From positions 886,210-950,209 of the forward strand of contig NMRB01000001.1 in assembly GCA_002633025.1 (NCBI GenBank): a DNA stretch of 64,000 nt. Reading direction: 5' to 3'. The stretch's first letter is position 1. The number at the start of each line of letters is the position of its first letter. Shown here one piece after another: positions 12,501-25,500 of the stretch. The notes under the pieces are model-generated. The model made no database searches. It worked only from the letters and a program-made list of their open reading frames with translations, and was not told the DNA's origin. Source of the stretch: Notospermus geniculatus. Its lineage: Eukaryota; Nemertea; Pilidiophora; Heteronemertea; Lineidae. A program made the position numbers and the translations under genes.

Positions 12501-14189
12501 GAGGATTTGATAGCACCATGCACTACTGTACGGGAAGTTCGATCTTAGGCAAAACTAAGGACATTTTGCTACAACGCAACCTGTAATATCGATGCAATTA
12601 TTCCGAGACACCGTTCACCAGACATATGGTAAAGTTTGAAATGTCTGGGTCATCAACTGGATGCAAATTGAAACCAACACAAGGAAATTTATTCAATTCC
12701 ACGACAAGAAATTAAGGTTTCGCACATGCTGAGATTAGGAAATGTAAACCTCTGCTTCGGATTACTCCAGTAAACGAGACCGGATGAGACCCAAGCGAGT
12801 TTTGTGTTGCTAATGACTGTCTACTCGACCGCAGGGACGATCGAATCTATTGAAGGTGGCTTCGGCAAAGCCATGGGTAGAATCTAATCATTCAGCTGAA
12901 GATAGAAGATGATGAATTTGGTTATCAACTGGGGTTATAATAATCGAGTCATATCAGACCGACTCCCAATTCGATACTTCCAAGTAGATCCCGAGGAATC
13001 GTCCACCAATTTCATGCCTAGTCGGGTTCGATTTGTTCCGCTATGTGTGCTGCTCGCTAACGAACTGTACCGTTCGGTATACTTACATGTATTCATAAAT
13101 AATGACCAGAGGCAGTGGTGATGTATATGTACATACATACTGCAGACAATTATCTAAGAAAAAATGGGCATGACTTTTCAATTTCGTTTCGAAATGTTGA
13201 TCGGCAACGAGCCGAACTCTGTGAAAGGATGGAAACTGGATGCATTGGCAAAAGGATACATGTAAACAGATTGTCGAGAAAGAACTTATCGAGTCACAGC
13301 TCCTTTCTCGCTCAGCGTATCTATAATTATATCATTCCCGAAATTAAAATTTCATATCGTATCCTCCTGACCATGAATATATTTACTCGCAAGCAGTCGA
13401 GCTGATGGTATTCAAATTGCCCAGGTTCATCCTTTGATCAACGCCGCGGGTTTGTTCCCAACTCGTGATTGCATTCTATGAGCTGAAATGAATTTCAACT
13501 TCGCTGCGCCTTGATATGTGATTAACGGATACTTGCGGGGCACAGGAAGACAAATCGGGCTCATGATTTTCAGAGGGATATCTTTAGGGTCCATAAGACA
13601 CACTCAACCTTTGCTTCGACTGTGTAGCCTATTTACGGAGGCGCGACAGAAAAAGTGTTTTGGCCATCAAAGTGTGATGTGAATGCCGAGAAAAACAATA
13701 AAATCTGAAACACTCGAACATGTCGAAAGGCGGATGCGAAGAGACCCGTTGCCAGGGAAAAATGGATTGTAACGATACATACAACATCAGACAAATCTAC
13801 TGAAGATGGGGTAGCAACCAAATATGACACAGAATGACAATCTCTATGGCGATGACGTGACCGCTTACCAGTTTATTCGTTTTAAGTGACGATCTAGTTA
13901 CGTTGTATTAAGATCCTTTGCGAATTTATACGGACATGTAATGTCAGTTGCAAAGTGCCTGGCGTCGGTGCCGGTTGCTACAGTATGTCCCGAAAAACGC
14001 TCAGAACGCCACCAAAATAAAAATATCCAGATTTCTGACTCTTTAAACCCTTCCGGGTTGATAAGAATAATTTAGGTGTCTTGTTGAAAAGCCTTCTTTC
14101 TCCAAGACGTATGCACATTAAATCGCCAAAATATTCGACGGATTTATTTGTATTTTTGATTTTTCCGTCAGGGCCGACGCTATAGCATT
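12501..14189. other. Stretch without a gene; contains an inverted fragment of the 9.6-kb repeat
   Basis: Around 13232-13292 the sequence (gcattggcaaaagg ... gagaaagaacttatcga) is an inverted copy of 9604-9662, so a dispersed repeat lies here. I see no other supported feature. Confidence 0.45.
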
Positions 14190-14515
14190 ATTGGCCCTGG
14201 TAAGTACGGAAGAGGCCATCACAAGCTACTCATGTTCCTCACTTGATAATAAACAAGANGGAAAGGGGAGGAAAAAACGAAACCTAGACCCTGCAGCTGC
14301 TCCTGCAGTCATACAGGGCAAGGTTCCATTTTCCATACTTGGATGGGGTCTTTTACTTGCCCTTGCAAAGACACAAGGTACAAGGCACCACGGCTTACTG
14401 TCCCATGCGACGGACGTGAAGAGCCGGGAATGAAATCCCATGGCCCGGGCTGGATTCGAACCCGGGACCTGCCGCTTGCTAAGCGGACGTGATAACCACT
14501 AGGCTATCAGGCTCC
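14190..14515 (-). mobile_element. tRNA-derived SINE
   Basis: Read on the minus strand from 14515, the head looks like a tRNA. Box A is TAGCCTAGTGG. An anticodon-type stem-loop follows (CCGC TTAGCAA GCGG, anticodon AGC), then box B GGTTCGAATCC. The acceptor stem does not pair properly, so this is not a working tRNA-Ala. A non-tRNA body of about 250 bp follows, including GGGCAAGTAAAAGACCCC, a type of block often seen in SINE bodies. An N at 14259 interrupts the body. Pol III promoter boxes are intact. Confidence 0.65.
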
Positions 14516-15249
14516 TCGACGGATGCTCACTGGCCTTATGCATTCTTCTGAGGGAACGCGGCTTTCTCAATACCAGCCCTGCTTGTTGACACAGCAGCCT
14601 AAAAAGAACAGAATTCTGGCTAAACCTACCTGAGGGAGCCTTGGGTGTGTCGAGGCCTTTGACACTTCTTTGAACCGCCAGGGGCAACTGCCTTCTTCAT
14701 TCCATATGGTATATCCTATTAAGATCGCCTCTCCATTCTCCTAGGCCTATGACAGAGCAGCGTCTTCTGTCAAGCTGTTGACATGCGCACACAACACCGA
14801 TTCAGAGCTTCCTCATGCAACCATGGCAACTGACTTTATGATCAACAAATGTTGATCGGTGGAGCGATCATCATCTGGTCTCGTTCTACACCCGACTCGT
14901 CTCGATCTAAGAGGGATGCTGATGCGATAAGGTCAAAGGTTGCTGACGCCTCATGGGTCTTTTCAATCAAGACGTTCGAAGAGTAAGGTCATGAGGTGGG
15001 ATTGAAGAGCGTCTCTTTCAATGAAATCATATTTTTGAAAACAAAAGTTCAAGGCCTCTCCGAAGACAGTGCCGGTGTAACGGTACAGAGTGCCCCCCTG
15101 TAAAAAGTGTCCACTTCTGTCGTTGAACGACGGAATAAGCCGCATGACTATTGAAAACCAATCCCCAGAGATTAGAATGTAACAATAGGATCTTTTGTTC
15201 CTGGACAGTTTTTCCTGGGGACATTCTTTCCCTTCACACCTGATCCAGG
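14516..15249. other. Stretch without a recognised gene
   Basis: No exon, repeat unit or RNA gene was recognised. Confidence 0.4.
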
Positions 15250-15261
15250 ATTGATAGAAAG

Positions 15262-15505
15262 GGGGCGTAGCTCAACGGAGGCGGTGATCAACGAAAGTGC
15301 GAAGCCCAAACGGGGGGTCTGGGGGCTCTCTCCCAGAAAAATTTGACAATTTTTAGTGCTTTAGATGCAGTTTTCTGGCATCTGACAGCAAAATACTCGA
15401 TTTTTTTATCTGATTAAATTTTTTCTTGCTAATAAATCATTGCTCTGCCAAAAATACAGAGGGTGTACGCCCCCACGCCCCCCCCCCGGATCCCGGCCTG
15501 GAAGA
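15262..15505. mobile_element. Non-autonomous repeat with 'gggggtctggggg' and 'acgccccc' ends
   Basis: The stretch gggggcgtag ... cggggggtctgggggctctc followed by an AT-rich middle (aatttttagtgctttagatg) and a C-rich end (gggtgtacgcccccacgc, ggatcc) has the layout of a common invertebrate interspersed repeat. A related end sequence (gcgcggatccaagggggcgc) occurs at 62039. I cannot name the family, and the ends are approximate. Confidence 0.45.
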
Positions 15506-17199
15506 GAACACACAGGTAAGTTCCAGGATACAGCTAGGTTAAGATGCATTACTACTTCCTTCATTGTGGAAAAATCACTGAGACCCAGTACAGCCTTTGA
15601 TGTGATAGAGAACATTCCAACAACAGACAGCTATCACATAGGAATCAAAGCATACCATTACATGTAGGCAGAAAACAGGAATTTGGGTGGAAATCCGAGT
15701 TCAACCTTTTATGGTTTGATTCTGCCATCACGCAGTCTATCGGTTACATATAGAAGCAGACTTCTACGTGATTAAGTATTATTCCATTTATTTTCGTTTC
15801 CTCACCTGTAAAAGCGTTGCTTTATCTTCATCAGCTACCACGGTCGCATGTCACAGTATGGCAGCACTTGCGTGGCAAGATTCAGAGGGAAAATAGCACG
15901 ACAACTAATTTTTTAAGCAATGGCACTCACCTGTTGGCTTCAGTGGACGATTTTATCGTCGAACAGTAGGCCTAGAAGGCGGAAAAAATTACGGAAGAAG
16001 AAAAGCAGGTGGGGCTGACTTTCTAATTTACTATACCATTGCATCCCCGCCCATCGTTGTGGTTGTCGGCGCGAGGTATATCGCGAAAATTTCCCATTGT
16101 AGGACACAGTAGCTTGTTACAATGTTGATAACTGGTAGCCTACTCGTGGTTTAAATTAGGATAAATACGGGTCGTGGAAAAGGCATTTTAAAGTATGTCA
16201 AGCGTACAAGCAATTATTGCCTTGTGGTCAAATAATACAACTAACGCATCGACGCTGGAAGCGACACCAAGCATTTTTGAAATCGAATTACCGCGATCTC
16301 GGTTCTGAGGTCGTAACGTGCGATGTTATTGGGTTATCCTCAGCTGTAGTTGAACTTTGAGCAGCGAAATCATAGGCCCAGTCGAGACGCGCAGGCCCAG
16401 TTCCGCTGTGTATTATATCCTGCAACAGGACATAGGCCTATGGAGCAGGAGACAGGCGACCAAGATGGGTGTATTTACCTCTTGGTGTTTCATGATTTTT
16501 CTTTTTCTTTACTTCTCCAAACAGGTAAACAATCCTACTGTCTTCTGCATGGTTGATATTCGCTTTATGACGATTACTTACGTAGTCGATATTTGAGGAA
16601 GAAATGCTGCTATGACCATTTCATGACTTACAATTTGACCTACAATTTAGTTCCTTGCCTGCATGCATCGATGGCCGAAATGACTTTGCTGCTTTTAGTT
16701 TGTATAAACCATATACATGACTTGTGGTGAATGAAGGTGTGTTTACTCGAAGTTTACATTTGGTGGGCGTATAGCGATGACTTGCCGCCAGTTCCGTTCT
16801 CCGGCTCAGTCTGACGTTTATTTCAGTCAAGGGTGAAGACTGGTTGAAGTTGTTGTGAAGTACAGATCAAATGCCTGCTACAGACATTTTAGTCCCCTTG
16901 ACCGAAAGGTGACGGTGATTGATTGATTGATTGATTATTGATTGATTATTTATTTCCTCCATTTTATGAAGAGTACAATCAATACGGTGGCAGTGAAAAA
17001 GTAATACACATAGACTACATATCTCGTACCAAACATATCTATTTTTGCTCGTTTTAAACAGAAAAGGACAATTAATAGGCGGATTAATTGCTGTGCGTCT
17101 CTGTGCATAACTTTTAGTTCATAAGCGTGTTAGCGGCTTCAAATCCTCATGGAATCTAAATGGATATTCAGTAGGCCTACACAGTGGGCCAAAGAATGA
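15506..17199. other. Stretch without a recognised gene; (GATT)n microsatellite at 16915-16950
   Basis: A short tetranucleotide run (gattgattgattgatt, slightly interrupted) is the only clear feature. Open frames overlapping 16350-16600 show no domain. Confidence 0.45.
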
Positions 17200-17226
17200 T
17201 GCTGGTTAATAGGGGCGTTAGCTGAA

Positions 17227-18270
17227 AACACAAAAAAGTGCTATAACTCCTGTTTATAGCGGTCTGGTTTTCACGAAATTTTCATGGTAAGATATTTTTT
17301 AGCAATTAGTATACATCACATCAGCCAATCATGAGGGGTTTATTTGACCTGTAGTTCAAGGTCATGGACATCAAAGTTCGCTCTGAAGGTCAAGGTGGTA
17401 AGTTTTTGAAACCATTGGAGGTATTGACTTGGAATTTGGTATTATACGTGTATATTCTCCTAGGTCATGTGATCTCACAGGCCAAGTTTTGGCCGGGTTT
17501 ATTTGGCAAGCATGCTTGCCAAGCAGTTCACTTTTTCGTCCTTATTTGGCAAGCAGGCTTGCCATAAATGTTGTTTGGCAAGCAATGCATATTGATTAGG
17601 ATACCGTGTGCTTGTCATGTGCTATGTACAGCACGATGGAAAAGCAACATACTTTTAATTTAACCAGTTTGTATTCGTTCTTAAATGACAAACATCCTGA
17701 AAATGCTGTAGTCCTTGTTAGACAATTTTACTAGGCTATGTGCCGTCCGCTAATTTTTTTCCTGAACCGTTCGGTATTTTTGTTAGGTAAATTTAGAGTA
17801 TTTGCAGTAAAAAGAAAAGGCAAAAAGAACACGAGACAGGAAAAAACGGTGAAAAAATCGCCCAACCGGGACCTGCTTTTTAATGCAAACGCTAGCCGAA
17901 TGAGCTACCGAGACAGCTGGCAGCTATGAGGGTTTCATTGGCTCATGATGACCGGTGGTCTATTGTTTGCTTGCCATCCAAGACCAGTTTCTGTCGGCAG
18001 GCATTTTGCTTGCCAAATAACCACTTCCTTGTTAATTTGACGCTTAGGGGACGCCATGCCAAAAGACACAGAAAATGCTGTAACTCCTTAAATAATCAGT
18101 ACATTTTCGTTGGTAGAAATATCAACCACGGACAGCAGCCAATTAAGCGGACACTATTAATTGCCTATGTTGAAAATCTTTCGAATCATCGACCAATCTT
18201 AAAAGCACTTGCTGTTATGCTGATTGTTACGAAGGTCCAAAGTTCAGTCGTGTTACCATGAAATAGTTTT
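17227..18270. repeat. Unclassified repeat block with 'ttggcaagcatgcttgccaa' palindrome
   Basis: A perfect 20-bp palindrome (ttggcaagcatgcttgccaa) lies near 17501 and an imperfect one near 17545, with further aagc/gcttgcc words up to 18010. The phrase 'aaa.tgct(a/g)ta.tcct' recurs at about 17233, 17697 and 18073 in direct orientation. About 17860-17915, on the minus strand, is a tRNA-like stretch (TAGCTCATTCGG followed by GGTCCCGGTTGG), which may be an old SINE head. I cannot assign the block to a family. Confidence 0.35.
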
Positions 18271-18694
18271 GTTCCAGGAAATCTGAGGATGGACATCGAG
18301 AGAGGTCAGCAATTACTGTAACTTTTTCTTGTCAATAGGCCTCATTAGGTAAAGGTCTAAAGTCCGAAACGAAAACGTAAAATTTTCGTCCATGACGCAT
18401 GGAACGGCATCAACGATTGGCGAGTTTCTAACACGTGATCAAGGCATACGTTCATGTTACGTTCGGTTTATGAATAGAAGGCGGGGGCCAATTACAAGAC
18501 GTATTCTTCAAAGAAAAGTACTCGCATGCATTGTAACAGCAGTATAAGCCTGACCCACTGGCGGGAGAGTGAGTTTCGTCGCCACAACGTGGGATGAGTT
18601 AACACGGAAAGTTATTCAACACCCCACCGTGATTAGATTGGTACCTTTCCTAGCGGAGGATCGTGGTACCAATCGAGTCTGTGATTTGATTGAA

Positions 18695-18890
18695 NNNNNN
18701 NNNNNNNNNNNNNNNNNNNNNNNNNNNNNNNNNNNNNNNNNNNNNNNNNNNNNNNNNNNNNNNNNNNNNNNNNNNNNNNNNNNNNNNNNNNNNNNNNNNN
18801 NNNNNNNNNNNNNNNNNNNNNNNNNNNNNNNNNNNNNNNNNNNNNNNNNNNNNNNNNNNNNNNNNNNNNNNNNNNNNNNNNNNNNNNNNN
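18695..18890. other. Assembly gap (196 N)
   Basis: A run of unknown bases. Open frames crossing it are artefacts. Confidence 1.
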
Positions 18891-19060
18891 GGAATTCATG
18901 ACTTCCTTAACCCCAAAACCAGGAAGTATTGGGGCTTTTCTTGGAAGTCTAAATGTATTTCACAAGAAGTTTAAAATTGTTTGGAAGTACATGTACTTGA
19001 CTTCCCGGAAGTACATGTACTTGACTTCCCGGAGCCTAAAATTCCGAAGTATTTTGACTT
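18891..19060. repeat. Short 'gaagtacatgtacttgactt' tandem repeat next to the gap
   Basis: The unit ggaagtacatgtacttgact recurs back to back (about 18982-19030), within a larger stretch rich in 'gacttcc' and 'ggaagt'. Repetitiveness probably caused the adjacent gap. Confidence 0.6.
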
Positions 19061-20838
19061 CCGTAACTTCCAAACTCCCTCTAACTAAACCCCTGGGAGG
19101 AAACCGAAGAAAGATAGTCGCCATCTGCACTGCAAGGGAAATAGGTTGGACTGGGGATCATTCCCGGTGTAGATCTTTCCCATGATATGTGATGTCTCTA
19201 GAGAGACCAAGACCCTTAACCCTGTGACAAGCAATGCATGGGGACATCAGGACGACGCCGGCATTAGATTCTATCACACCGGAACTTCACTGGCGACAGG
19301 CGCCGAGATTATCAATGTCCCTACTCCTCTGACAGCAACTCCATCTCCTCTGCCGATTCACAAGCTAGGGACTCTGGCAACGTACACATCCACTATTTTG
19401 TGCAAGAGTCTACATTACAATCGTCATTGTGGGCACTGCACTGAGAAGGGCTAATTAGAATTGTTCTGCGGGTTGGTGCCTGGCCTCAGCTACCGGCTCG
19501 CCTCATGGAGATAAGTGACCTCATACAAAGCTGTCAATGGGCGTGTTACACATATTGCTAATTACTAATGAACCAATCCGAGAAAGGACGTAAGCAAACG
19601 GGACCTGACCAGTGGTGCCACATATCAATACGTTTACTCCTGACCAATCATATCACCGGTTACAATGGTGAACCTATCCTTACGTTTTCGTTCGTTCACT
19701 TTAGTCCTTTACCTAGTAGGCCTAAATATTTGTTTCCAACGAAGACCTGATAACAAAAGTAGATGTCTATGGTCACTGTCGCGTGCAAATCCGCGAGCAG
19801 TCAGTGAATGAATGTAGTATTTTGCTTGTGTTGAACGCATCAACCCATCCTGAGAACCAACCTCAGGTCATTTACGGTCGCACCCCTCCCTACCTCGGAA
19901 CCAAGTGCGAGAAGGGGAGCGGTTGTGAAGACTCTGGGCGCGAGGATGACATCAATCATGATGGCCTCGAAATAGGAGGCAAATAAATACATAAATAAAT
20001 TAATCTTGTTATTTTAGCAATTGAGGTGGAGTGTCAATGGTATAATTTTGTTTGCAGAACGCATCCGAAGTTTACTGGCAAGCAACAAATTAGAAAAAGT
20101 AGGCGTATACGGTACATTCATAACTTCCAAGTGGTACAATGCCATTGTACATGTAGGCCTAGGCCTACAAGGCCCCAATTGACAGGACGCAAAGCGAAAT
20201 CTGATACGGCAAATTAGTGGTTGCATTCAACCTTGATCAGCAGGCTCCTGAGCACGATTTCCGAGTACTACACGGGGCCTAGATTGTTTCCCGTCCGTCG
20301 TTCCACATACCTACTTTACATTGTAGGCCCAGTATAAATCATATTCACAGATACATGTATTTTAGATTGAGCTGTAGGTACATTAATTACTTTTGACTGT
20401 TTTAATAACCTCGCCAGATAGGTGTAAATAAATTTCGTCATATTTAAAATAGAAAACAATTTTGCATATGCACTATTTTCGACATTTGATATTTTGTTAG
20501 TATTTTTCCCCGAGTCATCACAATATAGTGGGTCAGATTATTATCATTATCATAATTGGTAACTACAATTGCCTCTCAAGCACTGTTTCCTAATTAACGA
20601 TCGCCATTAATGGACTCGTTCTCAATTATGTTTTTTTTTGGTTCAGCCTAAGTATGTTTTGCCTCACTAATGGAGTTGCAAAACTTTGATACTATAGATG
20701 ATAACTGGGCTGGCGCGTGGGTGTGGATTAATTTGAGGAATAGCCCGTCATTTTTACCAGACCAGCACCTGAAGTCTGTACAGCGAGCGGCACACCAGGC
20801 GAGATGATCGGAGGGCGATAAATCGCCTGCTGACGCCA
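19061..20838. other. Stretch without a recognised gene
   Basis: Short frames only. The first exon (signal peptide) of the downstream CUB-MAM gene should lie somewhere before 21317, but I could not identify it here. Confidence 0.4.
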
Positions 20839-21091
20839 GGGCCCAGTTTCACAAAGAATCTTAGGTCTAAAGTTTGACTTAAGTCATCATGTGACCAGGG
20901 GCCTGATTCACAATGCCCTCTAATAGCGTACGTATGATCTTAGCACTGCCCGTATCTATTGTTCGTCGACTTGCTGACGATAGATACGGGCAGTCTAAGA
21001 TCGCGCGTACGCTAAGAGGGCTTTATAAATCAAGCCGCTGGTTTCAGCAAATCAGATGACTTCATTTCAGATTCTTTGTGCAACTGGGCCC
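20839..21091. mobile_element. Triple-nested MITE
   Basis: The outer inverted ends are GGGCCCAGTTTCACAAAG and its complement CTTTGTGCAACTGGGCCC. Inside (about 20899-21040) is a second pair beginning GGCCTGATTCACAATGCCC. At its core (about 20945-20995) a hairpin has perfect arms ACTGCCCGTATCTATTGT / gatagatacgggcagt. This is three inverted-repeat units, one inside another. Confidence 0.7.
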
Positions 21092-21316
21092 AGGTGTGCG
21101 CGTGCTATAGCGATCCATTCCCGGGGATCCATTGTACCGGCCAGCGATGATTCCCCAATATCAAGTTTGATTTTGTGGTGAGAGGAATCACTTGTCGCCG
21201 AACCGTCATATCGCCAACCATTGCACGTACCGGTACACAGAAAACGATAGTCGTGTAGTTGCAGGGTTGAGACCTATCCATCAGTCCCCTTATGTCCTTC
21301 CCTTGTTGTTCTTCAG

Positions 21317-22528
21317 TGCTTTGCAAGTGAAGATGACAGCCGACACCGTAGAGCGTCCACGGAAGATGACTCTGGCTGTGGTAGTCACAAATTCTTGTCT
21401 GATTTGAATGGAATGGTTTCGTATTCGGTGGTCAACACGTCATTGCTTGTTCCAAGTGCTACGTGTTCGTGGAAAATAACAGTCCCAGAGGAATACGTGA
21501 GCGATTATTTTCTTGCTTCATCTTGGAACGAATTTCTTACAAATCTGTGTTTTGGTCTTATCCCTAAGCCGCTACTCCATTGAGCGATTGAGCATATCTC
21601 CTACTGTGACATTTTTTTACATCGCTTATATCTGAGTGCATCCCCTTGGCCTTGGGTCGAGAAATGTAATGGCAAAGGGTGCCTGGCTGAAGAAAACGCC
21701 GAGACAGTATATTGTTTTTGCCGAGATTCTAACCCCTAAACAATTCCCGATTTGGTAGGCTTCTCCACAGTTACACCAGCCGCCCTCTCAATTTTAGAGT
21801 ATCTTCCTGAACAGCACTCAGATGGCGAGGACTTATGGACGATGTTCCTATGGTGAACTTGTCGTGTATGACTCCGAAGACCAGAGGCATATTGTCGGTG
21901 GGTAATTTGTCCTCACGCCTTGGTTGATTTGTTGAGAATACTGAACTCCCATGACCGCCTGAGTGGTCGGTCAAAAACAGAATTGACGATGTGACATTGT
22001 GGGAAGAGGGAGAGAGATCGCTGTACGTGACGATACAGAGTTTTAGCAAAGTCTCTGAAACGCCAACGCGAACGTCTATCCTTTTGTTCGGTGCTCTCTT
22101 CGTGGCATCGAACAATGGGTTTGGCGTTCGCGTCGGCGTTTCGGCGGCTTAGTGAAAACTCCCTAATCATGCTTTGTAACCCCGTAACTCCGGCTGTTAC
22201 CAGCCACGCCGTTGTACATGTAGTTTACAAATTTAAACGTCTTGGCAAAACCATTCTTTAGTCATTTTCTTCCAGGTAAGGTGTGTGGTGGCAGTGCCAA
22301 CAGCAGCATGTACTCGTCCAGTAATACCGTTTACATGACCTTCACCTTTCCTCCTGGCCCCTCACTTCGCCTAACAAGAGGATTTAATATCACCTGGAAC
22401 GCCGTTTATCGTAAGTGTCGGTTTCTTTTGCAACCTTTTCAGTTCATTCTGCTTTTTCCTCCTGTTATTTCTGACAAGTGCAGAAACTGTGTCTTCAGGA
22501 GACCCTTTAAACTTCACGGAAGTGGCAG
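21317..22528 (+). other. CUB domain 1 and linker (exons 21317-21496, 21798-21897, 22276-22410, 22484-22528)
   Basis: The first visible exon has the CUB start [17 protein letters not shown] with the Cys-Ser-Trp motif ([13 protein letters not shown]). The second has [20 protein letters not shown], containing the typical third Cys and the 'Y-x-x-L-x-V-x-D' pattern. The third starts [10 protein letters not shown] and ends FNITWNAV, the last CUB strand. The Cys pattern fits a complete CUB fold. The exon at 22484-22528 is a 15-residue linker. Confidence 0.85.
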
Positions 22529-25500
22529 GTACCACTTTTTCGTTACTTAGCCCACTAGCATTCATTTTATTTCCTTTGCCGTATGTAGCTTCCCTGTTAT
22601 TTGATTGTACATTCGATTGGGACGTTTGTGGTTGGTCGAATAAGTATACAGGCTCAAGACAAGTATGGCAATGGCGAGGACGAGGAAATTACCACAGTAG
22701 GATTGGAAGTGAGTATCATAGAACAGGTGTGAAAGGAACGGGAGTCCTAGCATTGCAGGTCCTAGTTACAATAGTCTGCTCTAACTGTGAGGTTATATTC
22801 GAACGTGATGGTTTCTATGACAATACATGTATGCTAATCCCTCATTGAAAACCGTACTTGGATTCCTGGGGGACTTTGATTCCCGTCACAATGTATTCCA
22901 AACCAAGAAGATTCTGCTGTCAGTGATGTTGATACTATGTGCAGTTTCGGAAGGGAGTTTGTAATGAGTTTTATTCAAGTAAAATAATTACAAAGAAATA
23001 AAACACCAGGGCTGGAAGGGAGGGAGTGATGATTAAAACCCCTTTATCTCATCGGTAGAGATAGATAAGACCAAGGCGTTTGCCATTCCAATCACAAGTC
23101 AGTCACCTCACTATCTTGTCGAACGTTCGGCGGTTGAGGAGTCAACTGACGCTTGTTTCATTCTAATCTTGATTTGCTGTGTTTATATATACCTTTGCCG
23201 TTCGAAGGAAAAGCCCTTCTATCAATTCGTTAGCTGTCTGAGAATGTTTGACCAACTCATTGGAACTCCTAGAAGCCTATGCCGGCCAGAAGAAGACTAA
23301 ATTCGTCAATATAATTGCATGTCATTCGTTACAGGGGGGCAGTACATGTACACTGCGTTCACTTCATCATCTTCTAACTCTGCCAACAAGCCTACACTAA
23401 TCAGTTCCACGGTTACGCCTGGTGGAGAGAAGTGCCTTCGATTTTTCTACACGATGATTGGATCATCTAGCAATAAAAAGCTGACCGTTCTCGTCAAAGA
23501 TACAACGGGCCAAAACCAGATTTGGACTGTAAATGGCATAAATTATGACGTGTGGATACCAGTCGGTATCGCCGTCAAAAGATCATCTCGACCATTCCAG
23601 GTATGCTTACTGTTCTTAAAGGTGCCTGCAGGTCGACATTGCGTCTTGAAGCAACTCGAAGGATCCGTCGCAGATCAAAAAAAACACCACGCGCAGGTCG
23701 ACATTTCAGCGATTGAGAGGAACTCAGAGCAACTGGCAGTTTAACCTCGAACAGCACGCTCATGATGCATCCGGCTGTAGTTGCTCGGAGACGCAAGCGC
23801 GCTCAGGTCGACAAAATCGGCAATTACTGATCAATCACTCCGAGTTGCTTCCATCGCCGGAAAGCTAGTTCCCGCGAGTTGCTTCAGGACGCAATGTCGA
23901 CCTGTGGACACCTTAACACCCATCCAATCCACACTTACGTTGTTAAATGTCGCAACTACGAATTTAAGGAGAGGATGGTACCAGAGGTTGAGGGCAAGCG
24001 AAAAAACCTGTGATGCCAAGACGTTTTACTATACCGCAGTTTTGTTATCCGAATGATGGCAATATTCTTGTTTCAGGTTATTTTCGAAGCTTTCGGACCC
24101 AACAATACTAGACCGAGGAGTGGGGAAATCGGCATTGACGATGTGACTATTGGAGACGGGCCATGTCCACCTGGTAAGGGTTCATCGCTGGTGACTATGT
24201 TTGATATGATTACCACTTGAGGAACTTGTAACCTCGGCCGCTCATATTTTGACCCGGTGTAACATCTGCCAGTATTCCATAAGTCAGTGTTTCCCCGTAT
24301 TGTTCAGGAAACGCTGGCAGATAAAGTCTGGCAACATCTATCTTTGACCTAATGGAATGCGGAAGCTAGGAAATTGACCGTTGGATTTTCCACGGACCTT
24401 TAATCACATGCGGCTATTGAATGACCGGTGGACAACGCGAACAATCGGGGAACGACCACAAGTGATCGACAGGCATGATTATAAACCGCAAAGCTCTGTC
24501 ACATTACATGACTTCCGCATTCCATTAGGTCGAAGATAGATGTTGCCAGACTTTAGATCGACACACATTTCTCTGTGCGTCTCTTGTTGTCATGCCGCAG
24601 CTTATTCCGTCAGACAATAGGAGTGGAACACTCATGAACGGGGAACATTCAAAAACGTTACACCGGTCTTACCAGGTTCTGACGAGCAGTGTACACCAAA
24701 TATATGTACACTAGCTAATGTACATGTACGACTAATTTTCTTTCGTCCATGCTCAATGATCCTGTTAGGTCTGCTGACAATGACGAAGTAAAAAAACATG
24801 AAATAATTTGTATCACGCTCTGGTTGAATTCTTTTCAGTGGTTCGTTCATTCAACTGTACTTTTGATAAATACCTTTGTGGATGGGTACAAGATACCACT
24901 GATGACATCAATTGGAAGAGGCAATCCGGGGGCACATCTACCTCAAACACGGGTCCAGCGGCAGATTATACAACCGGTGACTCATGTAAGCATCGTTGGT
25001 TATATCACTGTAGTATAGATATCACAGGTTAACTGATTAATCAGAGCCTGTTTCTTCCTGATGTCATACGATCCATTAGCTCTCAAGGCCACCAAGTAAC
25101 CAGGAATTTTCATTTACATATACATGTACTTCCCATGCAGCTGATAAAAACAAGTGGTAAATTTGTCGTTTGCCTTTCTTTCCCCAGCACTCGGCTATTA
25201 TTTGTACCTAGAAGCCACCGGTTTGGCTAGAGGGAAAAAAGCGCGTTTGATCAGCCCAGAGGTCACTGTTAATACTACCAAGTGTGTGCAGTTTTTCTAC
25301 CACATGTACGGAGCACACATCGGAAGTCTAAAAGTTATGCTCAATGACACCAAATCTCAAACGCTGGGCCCGGCTGTGTGGACAAAGAATGGAAACCAGG
25401 GAAATGTATGGCTACGTGGGCAGCTTAATATCACTCGTAAAACAACCCCAGTTAGGGTATGTATACCAAGATAACTCTTCGTAATCTTCATATTTGTCCT

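Noticed and set aside
14443-14515. Candidate tRNA-Ala (anticodon AGC) on the minus strand
   Set aside because: Box A, box B and the anticodon stem are good, but the acceptor stem does not pair and a SINE body follows. Called a SINE instead.
18569-18974. Frames crossing the N gap
   Set aside because: They consist mostly of unknown residues.
19182-19454. 90-residue frame upstream of the CUB-MAM gene
   Set aside because: Considered as a first exon, but it has no signal peptide and no donor compatible with the exon at 21317.
22242-22565. Long frame through CUB1 exon 3 and the linker
   Set aside because: Only part is coding. It reads across an intron with a good donor at 22411 and a good acceptor at 22483.
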